From positions 102,402 to 166,401 of the forward strand of contig NMRB01001535.1 in NCBI GenBank assembly GCA_002633025.1: DNA of 64,000 bases, given 5' to 3'. Both the position numbers and the translations under genes were made by a program. Of this stretch, positions 1 to 13,460 are shown piece by piece. The DNA comes from Notospermus geniculatus (lineage: Eukaryota; Nemertea; Pilidiophora; Heteronemertea; Lineidae). The number at the start of each line of letters is the position of its first letter. Position 1 is the stretch's first letter. Under the pieces are notes generated by a model that saw only the letters and a program-made list of their open reading frames with translations, made no database searches and was not told where the DNA came from.

Positions 1-744
1 CACTTAGTAAACCTTGTTCCTTTCTGAAGACTGCATAAAAGAGTCATATTCTCCTGTAAAAAAGAGTGACGCCAATTTTTTCAAAAAAGATGAAGTGGGC
101 TTCCCCAAATCGAGAACCCCTTCCCCAGTCGAAGTCACTTCGTCTTTTTTGGCATCAAAACAATTTTGAGACAGCCCCTTACCATCCTCTCAAATCAGGG
201 CGATTCTGACGTCTCTCTTTCGTTGCACCTGTTCTGAGGCAAGGGAGGCAAAGCTGAGTGAAATGACCTGAGTCGCGACAGGATGTTGTGTCACAGCAAA
301 ATAGCGCTATTCCATCCCCTCTCTGTCTCGACGATCTCCTTTTATTGTCAAAAAGAACATACCTTATCCCTCAGACAATTTCAAAGAGGCACGGTAGAAG
401 CACGGGATTAGGCTACACCAGACGCATTCAGAGTTTTTGGAGTGCAGATCTGTCCATTGTCACCATTGTGTGCACTCCAAACACCTTCCCATTCATGTAA
501 CGCTTCCTGCATCTTCTACCGTTCTTTCTTCCAAACCTATTGCAAGGAACCGTTCACGATTTCTTCCAGGCATGCCAGGGTCCAATCACCTGCTAATGCT
601 CTCATGGAATTTACCAAGGTTGTGAATTAGAAAGAAATTGTTTTATATTCATGTCGGGTAAACAGGTAAAAACGTCCGAAGTCATCCGATATTTTCATCA
701 ATAATTAATAATTGGTAATGCTGCTTACAGCATCTTGGGAATAC

Positions 745-927
745 CTCGGCAAAGAGTTTCAGAACTGCGTACGTGAGTTGGTTACGTGATTCCAACAAAC
801 AAGCGGCCAGTCGAGCCCTAGACGCTATCAGTATCGGCCAATTTCCATCTACTGAAAGGGCAGAGTTGCAAAGGCTACTAAATGTGATTTGAAGCAAAGG
901 ATCATGATAAAATACATCATTTATGAC
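745..927 (-). other. Weak candidate exon, unrecognised
   Basis: On the minus strand a 183-nt segment is open in one frame (61 codons), preceded by CCGAGGCAG and followed by GTATTC, with phase 0 at both ends. It reads HDPLLQITFSSLCNS and RARLAACLLESRNQ among others. I recognise no family and no partner exon nearby, so this may be chance. Confidence 0.15.
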
Positions 928-1879
928 CTGCCTCGGCGAACAAAATTTGCTGTCTGAATGTCCATTAGACCTAACACCTTTGTGGGAGTTGGTCAAAGAA
1001 GACAAGCGCCGGTAGGAATGAGAAATGGTCGGAGATCATTGTGAAAAAAACTAATGGTGAAAATCAGAAAAGCTTTCACCACATGACAGGCATACCTGTG
1101 ACGTCAGCATCATGTCGTTTGCATTTATTTTACGCGTTAAAAACTTGCCAAAAAGTATATCATTGATGTTGACAGTGTAATTTTACATAGGAAATTAAAG
1201 CTTCCCAGACCAGGTGTGTTGACAATAAAAATACGCTTCAATGTACTTCATCAATTCTCTCAGAAACAATGCTCTTCTCACGACCCGGTAAATCCGGCTG
1301 CAGTGAAGCCAGACAATAGATGCTTGGCACGTCTCTCTAAATCCCCCAGGTACCTCTCAGTTACGGCCATTATCATTTCTTTATGACAGTATCTATGTCA
1401 GCATCATTAGTATGTGTGGATGAAGCTGAGCCTTGGAATACGTTACTTTGTTGGGGCCATCAAAAAAGGAACTCATGTAAAACCTGATTAATCGGACGGC
1501 CAATATTGGCTCGTGCCTGGATCCAGTAGAAAAGGTGGTACCTAGTGAAATAATACGCCCCACAGCAGTTAAATCGTCGCGTTCAACTTTGGCACACTTG
1601 AACCTGAACCTCGCGGACAATCGTTTTCCTCCTTCAGTACGACCAGGTGAGAAGCAAGAACTTTGAAGGATGGATGATGGCTTGGTTGGCCCGCCCTCGA
1701 TAGGACTGCTGTGCAAAACCGTTTGTTTAGCATGGTAGGGCACAAGCATCGCTTACCACCTGGGGTGCACAAATAATGAATGCTCCCTGCAGCTGTACAT
1801 TGCGTTCCATACGTTTCGTTCCTGCGATGGCGCCTGCAGAAACACCCACGTGCGTGTAAGCAAAGCCAAAGCACTGTGA

Positions 1880-2029
1880 AGCGGGGTTCATTTGCACACA
1901 GATTTTGTCCGATTCAGGTCCGTAAAGAATCGATCAAATTGACTTTTACGTTGTCCTATCCGGAAAACTAGGGGCAAACGGATTGAAAACGGACCGGATC
2001 CGTGCGCCAATGAACCTTTTAGGAAGAAA
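1880..2029 (+). mobile_element. MITE family 1, copy 1 (degenerate right end)
   Basis: Shares most of its length with the element at 34011-34161. It starts AGCGGGGTTCATTTGCACAC and nears its end at GTGCGCCAATGAACC, the inverted terminal sequence. The right terminus has diverged and no target duplication is clear. Confidence 0.7.
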
Positions 2030-5000
2030 GAACAAATGATCTCGATACCTGAGCGTTAACAGGACACCACTTCCGTACTGTCCGACTCCTCTTTGTACTG
2101 TAGACAGGGTAATAGGCGCAAGAATGATTGAGTAGCTGGATAAAAAGGCCAGCTTCACAATCTCAGGCTACACGGGAGATTGATGCTGGCCGGTTATTCT
2201 GATCAGCACGACACCTGGTCACACGAGGAGACGAAAATACCTCTGGACCAAATCAATAATATAGCGGGACTAAATAACGTTGTTCCTTTGAATGGTGATC
2301 GTCACCCCAGGATCGCCCGGCAGGAACCATGGCTTGTGGTGACCTAATCTGGCCCTCGTATCCTCATGCGAGGCACAGCCTCCCCAAAGGACCTTGAATT
2401 GCTCTGTCACCCACCTTTTGGCGGCAAGTAAGACAATCGGTTCCACTTCATCTTAAGATGAGTGAGAACACCCTCCAAAGAGGCGAGGCAGAACAAAGCA
2501 AACACCTGCCAGTTTCACGTTATCAGGAAAACGCCTGTCTGAGTTCTCACCCAGCAGGACCTGAAATAATCGTTTGCTGTCACGTACAGCAAGATTGATA
2601 TGCTTCAAACATCCGATGGCTTACATCGCCCCATACCGCGTGATTACACCAAGTAAAGTAGACCAAGCATCCAACATAGACTACCAACATTATCACTTCA
2701 TGAATGCGAATTGCATGAGATCTAGATCTTAGTTGAGGTCGTATTGTTCATTGACTAAAATGACGTTGGCATTGCATCTCAGTCAAAGTTGGCGTTGCGT
2801 CTCATAGGTTTACCCATTTCTACGTATTACATGTACTGCAGTTTCACACTCTTTCTGCACTGTTCTCTCCGAGGCGTCGCGCCATCCATGCCGACAACAG
2901 ATCAACACCTGAGATGGCTGGGGTTACTGGAGTTTACGCAAAAACGCAACGCAAAACGCAAAAACGCAAAAACCTCACCACCTGAATTTACACAGTCAGG
3001 ATAGGATTGAAAATTCACGAATCGAGGTTGCATGGGGAGTAAACATTATTTATCAAACCAATAGATTTTCAATATGGCGTATTAAAAGTCTCACTTCGCA
3101 TTTTTGAAATCGAACTGTGCGATGATGAACACACTCATCACATCCTGGACAGCTTTGATGACCATTATTTTTTGGTATAAAACGCTAGACAAGCAAGCTT
3201 GATCGCAAAGATGTCTATGTCAGTCAGGCCGACAGTCGGCTGACCCATTTTGGTTCCAGAAGCCACCAGTAGAGCGTACTGTGCAAGGCGTTGCTTGCAT
3301 GCGGTCCTACGTTTGATTTGACCACGACGGTAACCTCTTTTTAACGGGCCACCTTTCTGGTGCTGATGCACTATAGTTCCGACCTGAGGGACACAGTGTT
3401 CAGTGGTGTTATCCGAAAAAAACAGTTGTTACAGCCGCTTAGATGGCGTTGGAGTAGGTGGCCATTTATCATCGACGGCACCAACAACTATAGAGGTCAC
3501 TACGATCAATTGTCATTTCATTGAAGGCTTTGTTTCTTGTCTGCGATTGAAAGCAGTCCATTTGCGACCCTGTTTTATGCAAGTGTTGAACCAAAATTTA
3601 CTTCGGTAGCGAAATTAAGGCGGGCCACTGCACTACAACTGCGTTCAGGGTGTACCGCTTCCATCAATCATGTCAATGAGATAGAACCATAGTTTGGCTT
3701 CAGGCTACCCAGGGCCTCAGAGAGTCCCCTGAGATCGCATCCACTTTATGGATAGATCCTGGGACAGGGACAGCATGTTGTGCGATGGGACAAAATACTT
3801 AGAGATACTCTAGAGCAATTAACTTGTTAAACCTTTAGGCAGACGGTAATTAGTGTTTACGATTTCCCACGGGGTGACTTGTTGATTGAGTTTTCTCTCC
3901 CCCGGGTTCTCATTCATTTCAGTCACGTTTAGCTTGTACTCATCAGGATACTATGTCGGATCGGCTGAATCCATCAGAATGACTCTGGTGGCAATATATA
4001 GTCGCCTAAACCGTCCAGCTAACTAATATTAAACGAACTACTGGGCAGTTCTATGGGCGGTTATGTTGGCTCTAGGACTTCTGGATGGAGGCATGGAACA
4101 GAGAGCGAACACTAAAATGCTACGTTTACTCCGTCAAAGCTAAATATGAACGAAACGATGTACACAAACATGCACAGACGATCTTTAAAACAAGCTATTT
4201 TTTACATTGCCTTCTTCAAACTTTAGCCGATAGGCTCAGTAACACTTTGAAACTACAAGTATTACTGAGAGTGATATTCAAAAACGTCTGCTGTCAAACA
4301 CAATTGAAGACTTAAAATAAAGATGCTGTTACAGACAGGATCATTCACAAAGCGGACAAGGAACAAACATAAACCCTATGGGATCTGATATAAATGCCAT
4401 ATACGCTGGAGGAAGGATCAAAGACGATAGTCTTACGCTGACACAGGCAGCTGTTCCATCCAAATCGAAAGGTAAGAATAAAGCAAAGATGGCTGGCCTT
4501 TTACCGAGGTTGAGACATCGTGTCATGTGCCAGGTAAGAGGCTTAGAAACGATTAGAAATGTTGGAGCTGGTGTCAGTTAGGCTACGCGTTATTGTTCGT
4601 TGTTTGCTTAAAGGGACTTGAGAAATGGAATAGAGTGAGAAGTGCAGGTCTGATCCGGTCCGGAGGGCTCATGGATTTTGCGCATATCTGCTCAATTGGC
4701 TTTGATTCCGTGGCTTTTGAATAATGACCCCTCCCTTGTTGCACTTTTTCCCGGGCACTTTTTGCGCCGCAACCGTTGCACATAATCCAGTAAGCCTGTT
4801 GGGAGCGTAGGTCAGATTTTCTTTGTAGGCCTAGAGTTCCTGCAGCTTCCTAGCCGAGAGTACACGGAGTTGAAGATTCTTCAGTCATTTTTTCGCCACG
4901 CCGCTAAGTTCCAAACAAACTTTCTAGTTGAGTTGCCAATGGAGAGCCAAGTCGCGCGAGAAAACTCTCACGTGGAGAGACGCGTCTGGGCTAGTCGCAA

Positions 5001-7034
5001 CATTTCTGTTCTTTGTTGCTTTTGAGCTTCAACGAAGCGTAAGACAAAGTTTGTTGTTGCTCAAAGGGATTCAAGAAAGCATAAGAAGTTACATGTACTC
5101 ATTCCTTGGTGTACTTCTGTCTCTGATCACGTTTTTGTCATACGAATTGACAGTAACATCCAACGTATTTTTGAATTAAACTTGGAATGCCAAATGTATG
5201 CAAACATTATCACTGACAAAGAATGTTAAAAAACTGATGATCCGTCTTCCGTCTTTTGTTTTAGAAAGTTATTCAACACAGACCATAAAATCCCGAGGTA
5301 TAAGCAAGCGCACCATTGTCATGACTATTAATTCTGACATAACGTGACATTAGCTTTGAAAAGAAAAGAGACTGGGACGTCGCAGCTGTATTTCCTATGC
5401 ATTAGGAAATTGCAAGTAGTCGAAGAGATGGAAAGCAGAAATTGCTTTCTGCCTGCGAGAGCTCAGGTAAGAGCTATTGAATTGGCTGCTGGTATTTGAG
5501 CTCAGAGCTTGAAAGAGATCGCAGGAGACTGGAGGTTGACAAGGAGAATGCAGAAAGGTTGCTTGGAGTAGAGGACAATGATGGGACATATATAACTCTC
5601 TGTTTCCATTTCATCGTCGGGCAATAATAGCTTAAGTATGGAGTTATGACGAGGTCATTCGTCAAAGGAATCTGCAGCAGGATTCAAGGATTTTTTTTCA
5701 AAACGTTTTGGGCACCACAGTCGAGTGCAAGAACGTGGGAACCAATCAGAACACCTGTTACTCACTAAGGAGTAGAATGATTGGCTGATGGGAAAGGTGA
5801 TTGTTAGGGTCAGCGCCATCTTAACACAGAAGATGCACGCCCACGATTTGACACTCGACAGGCCTCGGGGTAGCTGCATGAACCGTTACGGATTTCATCT
5901 TGTTTTATTGGGTAGAGAGCATGTCTCTCTTTCACAATGCAGCTCTCTCCAGTATCCTCCTATTCTATTCGCAGTATAATTTGCGTGCTGTTGTCTACGT
6001 CACGCTCTCCTAGGTTCAATAAAAACAAACATTATGACAAGACAGGCGCTTCAGCAGATCGAGATCATTCGTTCCCTGTCAATAAACTAATTGTTTTAAG
6101 GAGAAAAAAAATTGCTGGAAAATTTTATTGAATTCGTCAGTTTTACGGTAGTTTTGATTTTAATTTCGTCAAATGGGTAGCGTGAATGACGTCATTCCTG
6201 CAAAACGTGCTGACAGATGGAAAGCTAGGTCAGAATCAAAGGATGTTTTTCTTTTTTCTTGAACTAACTCGTCAAAACGATTTTAGCCGCTGACTACACC
6301 ACTTCTTTGAATCTATCATCATCTGGTAGAGGCCTAAAACGAAAACAAGTCTCCTAGGAAGATTAAAACGCCTAAGAACGTTAGCAGGGGAGGTGAGGGA
6401 TTGCTGTAGTCCTTTGTCGACATGTCAGTGAATTCTAATCAGTTCTTTCGATCCCGTAAAAAGAAATTGTCATCATCCGCTTTTCAACATGATATACGCT
6501 CAGGAAAACTGCGCCGTTGATTAATTTTTCATTCCAGACCATTAGCATTTAACATCAGAACAGATTGGACTCAATGTCACTGTTTACATCAGAAAATCAT
6601 CGCTTTAGTTGTCGTAAATTCCACCGGTAGTTCCTACAACATCGTCATATAGATCCACTTAATCTTTTGTAAAGTAAACAATTCAAACTCTCGTGACGTG
6701 TTTCTTGGGCGGCACTCTCGCGACACCCCAAGAGAGCTTCGCCTTTTAAAGTAATTAGTGTCTAGATCGTTGGATAGAAAGTTGAAAGAGGCTGCCAATC
6801 TCGCAGATACGGTTCATCCATCAAGGCAAGGAATCTACGCATGGTTCTGACATGTGGCGTAGAATTGATTTTTTGCTTGGTGGCGTAATAAAGTTACAAT
6901 GATGAATGGTGGGTTTGTAGCAGGAGTTGGAGTTGCTTTCTTCTGTAGTAATTTATCTGCTCGGCAAAACATGTCTTGACGGTGGATTATCGTGTTGCAA
7001 AGGAGTCAATCTTAATCTACCGTATGCCGTTCTT

Positions 7035-8290
7035 AGCACGAAGAGACAAAAATACCGTCTCTATTTTACTTCTGAGGTAGGTCCCCGTGAAATATAGGCA
7101 AGCGCCGAGGTTTTGATTTCTGGCTCAGTACACAGATTTCACTCAATCCCATCATAATATATTGGTGCCAAAACCCGATTAGAAATTCCCTGCACAAATA
7201 AACGTATTCGTCATTTCGACTTCCCTCCGCCATCTTGCTTGCTGCGGGATTTCTTGTATGCAAATGAATTCGTACACATGTTTTAATTTGCCTATCAGAT
7301 GAGTGCGCGCGCAATCTCCGTAAAAAATGCAAGATGGCGGGGCCGTCGAAACGATGCATTTAGACCTACCATTTGATTTCAACTGATACCTGACAAATAC
7401 CATACTTTAACTGGTTGATTAATTAACGTAGTTACCGGTAATGAGTCTTCTTGGCTGTATTTATAACCTGCTTCTGACACGTGCTGCTCGGTAAACCTCT
7501 TCCCGATATGGACAAAACTATATCCGTCTCCATTAAGTTACGGTATTAGAGATAAAGCTTATACACTAATGGAATAATCCTAGACCGATCCTGGTAGGAT
7601 ATCATATCACTGAGCAAGTGTTCGTGTCATACAGGTTTGTACCTATAGGGACAAGCACGAAGAGACAAAAATACCGTCTGTATTTTACTTCTGAGGTATA
7701 GGTCCCCGTGAAATATAGGCAAGCGCCAAGGTTTTGATTTCTGGCTCAGTTATATACAGATTTCACTCAATCCCATCATAATATATTGGTGCCAAAACCC
7801 GATGAGAAATTCCCTGCACAAATAAACCTATTCGTCATTTCGACTGCCCTCCGCCATCTTGCTTGCTGCGGGATTTCTTGTATGCAAATGAATTCGTATT
7901 TTGGACCAATCACATGTTTTGCTTTGCCTACCAGATAAGTGCGCGCGCAATCTCCGTAAAAAATCCAAGATGGCGGGGGCCGTCGAAAAGATGCATTTAG
8001 ACCTACCATTTGATTTCAACTGATACCTGACAAATACCATACTTTAACTGGTTGATTAATTAATGTAGTTACCGGTAATGAGTCTTCTTGGCTGTATTTA
8101 TAACCTGCTTCTGACACGTGCTGCTCGGTAAACCTCTTCCCGATATGGACAAAACTATATCCGTCTCCATTAAGTTACGGTATTAGAGATAAAGCATACA
8201 CTAATGGAATAATCCTAGACCGATCCTGGTAGGATATCATATCACTGAGCAAGTGTTCGTGTCATACAGGTTTGTACCTATAGGGACATT
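7035..8290 (+). repeat. Tandem duplication, two units of about 620 bp
   Basis: Unit 1 (7035-7653) and unit 2 (7654-8290) both begin AGCACGAAGAGACAAAAATA and both end near ACCTATAGGGAC. Differences are a few substitutions and short insertions (for example about 10 extra bases near 7900). No N lies at the junction, so this is more likely real than the single-N duplications elsewhere. Short ORFs in it are frame shadows. Confidence 0.9.
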
Positions 8291-9224
8291 GTAGAGTCAG
8301 AGCAATTCTCAGTCGAATTGTCAGCTTGTTCCCTCGAAAAGTTGCACCATTGGTAAAACCTATTGCAATGAAAATCGCAATTATGCCACTTGCAGTTCAC
8401 TATTTGCTTAATCTTGTGGCTGTCCATTACTTCTTGATGGCCACGAGGTACTCCACTCATGCCATATAAATGCTGATAATGGTGATTCCAAGGTCGTAAG
8501 TGCCCACCTCTCCGGAGACCTTTACGAATGCACTCTTAATAGCTATTGCATGTCTCTAAGTGCTGTAATTTAGATACGACAGCTATCAAGAGGGTACCAT
8601 GTAATGGTAGTGTAATCAGTCAAGAAAGAGACGGACTACTAGTACTTTCTTGAAAGACAGCAGCTACATTTTATTGGGTCACAAATCCACCGGCTAGCTG
8701 CGCTTGTTGTGAGATATCATGGTACGACTCATGCATATTCTATATGCACCCGCCTCCAGGTGCCACTTGTAATTGGTGAAAATCTTGCTTTTAGGTAAAA
8801 CTGGCCTAATATGGCCGCATGTACATTAGATTGGTTCCCGACCTCACCGCTTGGATTCTCGTCAAATCGAGAACCAATCTCGGCAGCCCTTGCTCGGCAG
8901 CACGAGTTTGTTCATTATGTAATGTAGACGTGTGCATGTACCGCTTGATGGTGTACGCTGAAAATTGTGTGTATTACTATCAAACAGAAATATCAGCCGA
9001 CAGAAATCTGCGAGAGAAATATCATGAGAATCCAAGTCATAAATCAAAATTTCACTTGAAAGGTTATGGGTGATACAAACCCTGGGGGCAAACCCAGACT
9101 GACGGACATGGTGCGTGGTTATCGTTCTAATTTATAAGTTTATATTGATCTACTCCTTTTGGAAATATGACCCTTGCGCGTGTGTGTTTACATAAAAGGA
9201 ACTACACTCAAAAAGGGCTCGAAG

Positions 9225-9840
9225 CCATATCTTGAAATCTACCTTATTCAATCTGAAGGTCACCAACACGTATAAATCTTATGATCATCGGTTAATTATA
9301 TACATGTGAACGACTGGCGTTGGTTGGTATACGGGAACAAAATGCGAACAGGTTTATCTTGTTCATCTATCATCAGAGTCCAGAAGATGGGACTGTTAAA
9401 GTTTTATTACATCACATGGTATTGTTGGAAAATAATTTGAAGAAACGCTCTTCCATCAACAATCTGAAGAATGTTTCTTCATTTTTTTCCAATTCATCTC
9501 CAAGGGTTTAGGAAACTTCAACAATAGATGCTCAAACCAACAGAGAGATGAGTTAATGCCGCAAAAACTGTTGATCCGGTGTCGCCATGGGATGTTCGCA
9601 CTTGTTTACCACGATATCATCTTCAGCCATCCAAAGCGTCACGTTCAAGCGATATGACGGGCCAGTATTTGCACTTCAAATTCCTTGAATTAATTAGTCA
9701 GCCATTACCTGAATTACCCTTTCGGAGATTAGATGCATTAGGTTGATTGGCATTGCAGATGATTATGAAGGAATTCCCATCAAGAATACGGACTGACGAC
9801 GTTTGGCAGCTGTTCAGCTGGTTGAAAAAGTTTTCAAGAT
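9225..9840 (+). repeat. 616-bp dispersed repeat, copy 1
   Basis: Matches 19163-19782 almost throughout, starting CCATATCTTGAAATCTACC and ending GAAAAAGTTTTCAAGAT, with small indels such as an extra 18 or so bases near 19255. No coding content recognised. Confidence 0.85.
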
Positions 9841-10080
9841 ATTTCTCAGTCGCGATCAAGAGCGAACACGCCGCACCGCCAATGGAAGAGATCAGGACAA
9901 AATGAAAAGGCGTTTTTTAATTCCCAGAACGAAACGTATCAATAAGCAGAGAATCAACCAATCAGCGGCTGGTCTTGGGCTATCCCATGACGTCATTTAT
10001 ACATTGGATTCCCTAGGGAGCATTCATTTCTCGCCATTGCCATCGCGTTTGTTCCTGCTGCGCGTACACACTTGCAGTAA

Positions 10081-10186
10081 GGGCGGCTTTCCATTGGCGC
10101 GTTTCCGCTCGCAGCATTGTTTTTTCCGCGCCGTGACCAACGCCGCGGAAAAAATGCTTTGGAAACGCTCCAATGGATAGCCACCC
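10081..10186 (+). mobile_element. Short foldback MITE
   Basis: 106 bp that folds along nearly its whole length: outer arms GGGCGGCTTTCCATTGGCGC and GCTCCAATGGATAGCCACCC, inner arms around TTTTTTCCGCG and CGCGGAAAAAA. Flanked by TAA on the left and TAG on the right, a possible decayed 3-bp target duplication. Confidence 0.75.
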
Positions 10187-10613
10187 TAGAAACAACAAGA
10201 CTCCCCTCAACTCTGAAAGCTGCAGGGCAATCGCCGCAAAGTACATTACATTTGGTGGGAAACTCGGGTGCGAAAGCACTTTTACACGATGGATATTGCA
10301 CAACCCACGCTTCATGGGAAAGTAAGTGAACGCACAACGTGTTGCCAGTAATGTTCAAATATTGAACCAAGATTTGAGCATCTTTCAGGAAGTGTTGCTC
10401 ACCCGCAATGTCATTGTCTTTGAGGAAAAAAGTAGATGTGGTTGATCAAACGGAGGAGGTTCCGGCTGTATGCCGTGATAATAGACGCCTGCTGATAATA
10501 TAGCAGCTTTTGATGAAAGCGACAAGGGAAAACAAGAGACAAGGTGTATGATGGTTCGGGAATGGTAAGGAGGGTTTTATATGTAAAAAAATATCACCAT
10601 TTGGGCTGTCATA

Positions 10614-10797
10614 GTGGTGCAATGGAAACAAATCTACCCTGTCACCTCTGAGGTACATGTATCGTGTTCGATTTCCCTGACCCGCTTTTCATGTGATAGA
10701 GGGGGCGACTGTCTTTTGACAACGGAGATTTTCTCCGGGCACTCCGGTTTCCTCCTGCTGTAAATTGAAATCACCCGATGCTGTCTAAAGAGCGGAT
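10614..10797 (+). mobile_element. tRNA-derived SINE-like element, copy 1
   Basis: The head has an A-box-like TGGTGCAATGG and a B-box-like GTTCGATTTCC about 40 bp apart, followed by a body with CTCCGGTTTCCTCCTGCTGT. The body recurs at 13347-13460. Family not assigned. Confidence 0.55.
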
Positions 10798-12346
10798 TTA
10801 TAATAATACCGACATGTAACTTCTTTTAATATAGTCCGAAAAAAGTTTGAATTTTACATCGGAATCCATGGTTCTCCCTGCTGATGTAATCTGATGACCA
10901 GCCTCATGACTTTCATTTGCCAACTGCGTCCATCTTATTTCAAAAGTCATATCAACCCAGGTGTACAGTAACGTTTTCCAACGCAGCCAACACATGCGTA
11001 GCCGTCTGTGAAGTTGGTGAACTGTTCTTATTTCCCATTAATCGCAAATTTAAGGTATAAAAATTGACGGCGCTGTCAAAATATTTACCTCGTTAGGAGG
11101 AACTAGACGACATAAAATATCCGCGAAGGATTGATACGATTGCGTTAAATTGAAGATTGTATGGGACTAGACCATCCACTAGCATAATACTCTAATATGA
11201 ATGGAGACGGGAACAGGCCTAGGGTACCAGTCGCAGACGATGTGGGCAGCTTGAAATTGGCCTCATGTCTGCAGTCAATTTTCCACCAGCAGGTGGCACT
11301 CTCGTGAACGATGCTTTTGAAAGAAAGGAACATTTTCCTTCATTATCTTGCGTGTGACATATCTATACGGTTTCATTGCAATAAGACAATCCACTCAGAA
11401 ACTCGTGTTTGGCGTGGACATTTTACTGAAGCCCTATCATGCTAGGATGAGCCTGCAGGACACGAAATACTCTCCTTTTGTTAGATTCACAACATCCTTT
11501 GAAAAAGCAAAAACAGATTGGTGGATCCAACACAAAGACTTTTGAGAATGGTTTGAGTGGATCTTTTTCATAAGGGCTCCTGTAGCCCTTGTTGATCTGA
11601 GGTGCATTACCGCTGGTGTATGTGTGTACTGTATGTGAAGTACCGCGAGTGATACCGGTATAACATACTGTACAAGCGGTGGTGACGTTTCGGTGTGATT
11701 CGTCAGCCAGCACCAGGAGCACGGTCAGGTAGACTGCTTGTTCTTTTGCCGACCCCGCGGGTTCGATACTCGCAGGCCCTCTCCGTCCAATTTTTTTTCA
11801 TCAAATCGGAGAAATATTTTAAGTTTAGTCACCACCTGGAAACACGCTTAATCTGGTTGGACCAGGAGTGACAGAATCTAATGCCCCCGTCTTTCTGATG
11901 TCCCCCTGTGTTTTGTCACGGGATTAAGGGTTGTGGTCTCTCTAGAGTGCTATTCAATGGTGCCGCTTTAATCCGTACATTTATTGTTGGGGGACATCAC
12001 ATATCTGGGGACATTTGATTCTACTACACCGGTATTCCCAGTTGATCAACCCCAGTTGATCCTATCGGCGAGCGTAGTCGTAGTTTCTTTCATGATTTGA
12101 ATATTTGGGAAAGAAGTGACTGATAATGACAGGTAAGACCAAGCCATAATCGATAGGATCACAGCTCATCTCGGTCCGCGGACGTATCGTTTCCCTGATG
12201 CTGATACCACACGGATAAGAAGCTTAGTCTGCACTTATTCTCGAAATGAATACATTTGGGTCGCGAAATGATACCCTCATATCAAAGGAATAAACATTAA
12301 CTGATGATCTGGGCTGTGTCATTTCCTGTTCCATTTGGCTTCTCAC

Positions 12347-12868
12347 CATTTGGCGTCGAGGCTATCTTGGAGTTCATTCATTTGGTGTCGAGGCTATCTT
12401 AAAGTTCATTCACCATTTGGCGTCGAGGCTATCTTGGAGTTCGATTCATTTGGCGTCGAGGCTATCTTGGCGTTCGTCATTTGGTAATGGGGCTATCTTG
12501 GCGTTCTTCATTTGGTTTTTTGAGGCTATCTTGGTGTTCTACATTTGGTGTCGAGTCTACCTTGATGTTCGTCATTTGGTTTTAAGGCTATTTTCTGGTC
12601 TTCATTTGGTGTCGAGGCTATCTTGGTGTTGATTTGTTGTCGAGGCTATCTTGGTGTTCTTCGTTTGGTGTCGAGGCTATCTTGGTGTTCGTCACTTGGA
12701 TTTCAGGCTATCTTGGTGTTCTTCATTTGGTGTCGAGGTTATCTTGGTATACATCATTTGGATTTGAGGCTATCTTAATAGTGTTCTTCATTCTTTGGTG
12801 TCGAATCCACCTAGGGGTTCATTATTTGGCATTGAGGCTACTTCAGTGGTGCTCTTCATTTGATGTGT
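12347..12868 (+). repeat. Minisatellite, about 31-bp unit
   Basis: Roughly 17 diverged copies of a unit close to TTTGGTGTCGAGGCTATCTT plus GGTGTTCTTCA. The open frames across it (12417-12632 and 12634-13029) come from the repeat and are not genes. Confidence 0.9.
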
Positions 12869-13296
12869 TGATGTTATCTGGGCTCACGGCATGGCCAAAG
12901 ACGGGAGCACCGACTCGAACCAAGGCTCTCTTTGCGTGGAAGGCCAGTCGCTGTATTTCACAAAACCCACATAAACACGCGGTTAGAAGAAAACCTGGCA
13001 CCTTTTGTGATAAATACCATACAGGCTGAGATAGGTATGGTAATTAACAACCATTTTGACTATGAATTACTCCTTAATTAGCCAAAGTCATCATTTGCAA
13101 GACTTCCTCCAAGGTTTAGTCAGCTTGATTGATCAAATTGAAGCAACTTCGAAACCAAGGAGGGTGTGCTTGATGAGGATATTAAAGGGCTATGACGTCA
13201 CCTATTGACAAGCATCGAGTCAATTATAGGGATGATTATACTGATTTTGAAAAACGAACGCACTCTTACTTAAGCTGCTTAATTACACTTGGAGTG

Positions 13297-13460
13297 ACGC
13301 AGTGGAAACATCACTGCTGCTGATGTGGTTCTGATGGTCGGCTGTTCATGTGATAGTGAGGGTGACTCTTAATCTTTGACGACAGCGCAGATTTTCCCCA
13401 GGCATTCCTGTTTCCTCCTGCTGTACCCATAATTCGCCCAGTATTGTCTATATAGCCAAC
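13297..13460 (+). mobile_element. tRNA-derived SINE-like element, copy 2
   Basis: Shares the body of the 10.6-kb copy, including TTCATGTGATAG and TGTTTCCTCCTGCTGTA. The head is more diverged (GACGCAGTGGAAAC resembles an A box; the B box is eroded). A further fragment, CCTGTTTCCTCCTGCT, is at about 62610. Confidence 0.5.

Larger units (their letters stand above)
1..7034. other. Gene-free stretch
   Basis: No gene recognised. Contents: a MITE copy at 1880-2029, a short run of CGCAAAAA-type units at 2938-2975, and otherwise unique-looking DNA with short chance ORFs. It may be intergenic or the upstream intron of the receptor gene. Confidence 0.4.

Noticed and set aside
7066-8040. Minus-strand ORFs repeated in both 620-bp units
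   Set aside because: Same frame appears in each tandem copy with indels between them; no homology, no purifying pattern.
9803-10180. 125-codon basic ORF (KRINKQRINQS region)
   Set aside because: Its 3' half is the 10081-10186 hairpin element and its 5' end is within a dispersed repeat; no family recognised.
12417-13029. Plus-strand ORFs rich in Leu-Ser-Trp repeats
   Set aside because: They track the 31-bp minisatellite unit; no splice context or homology.
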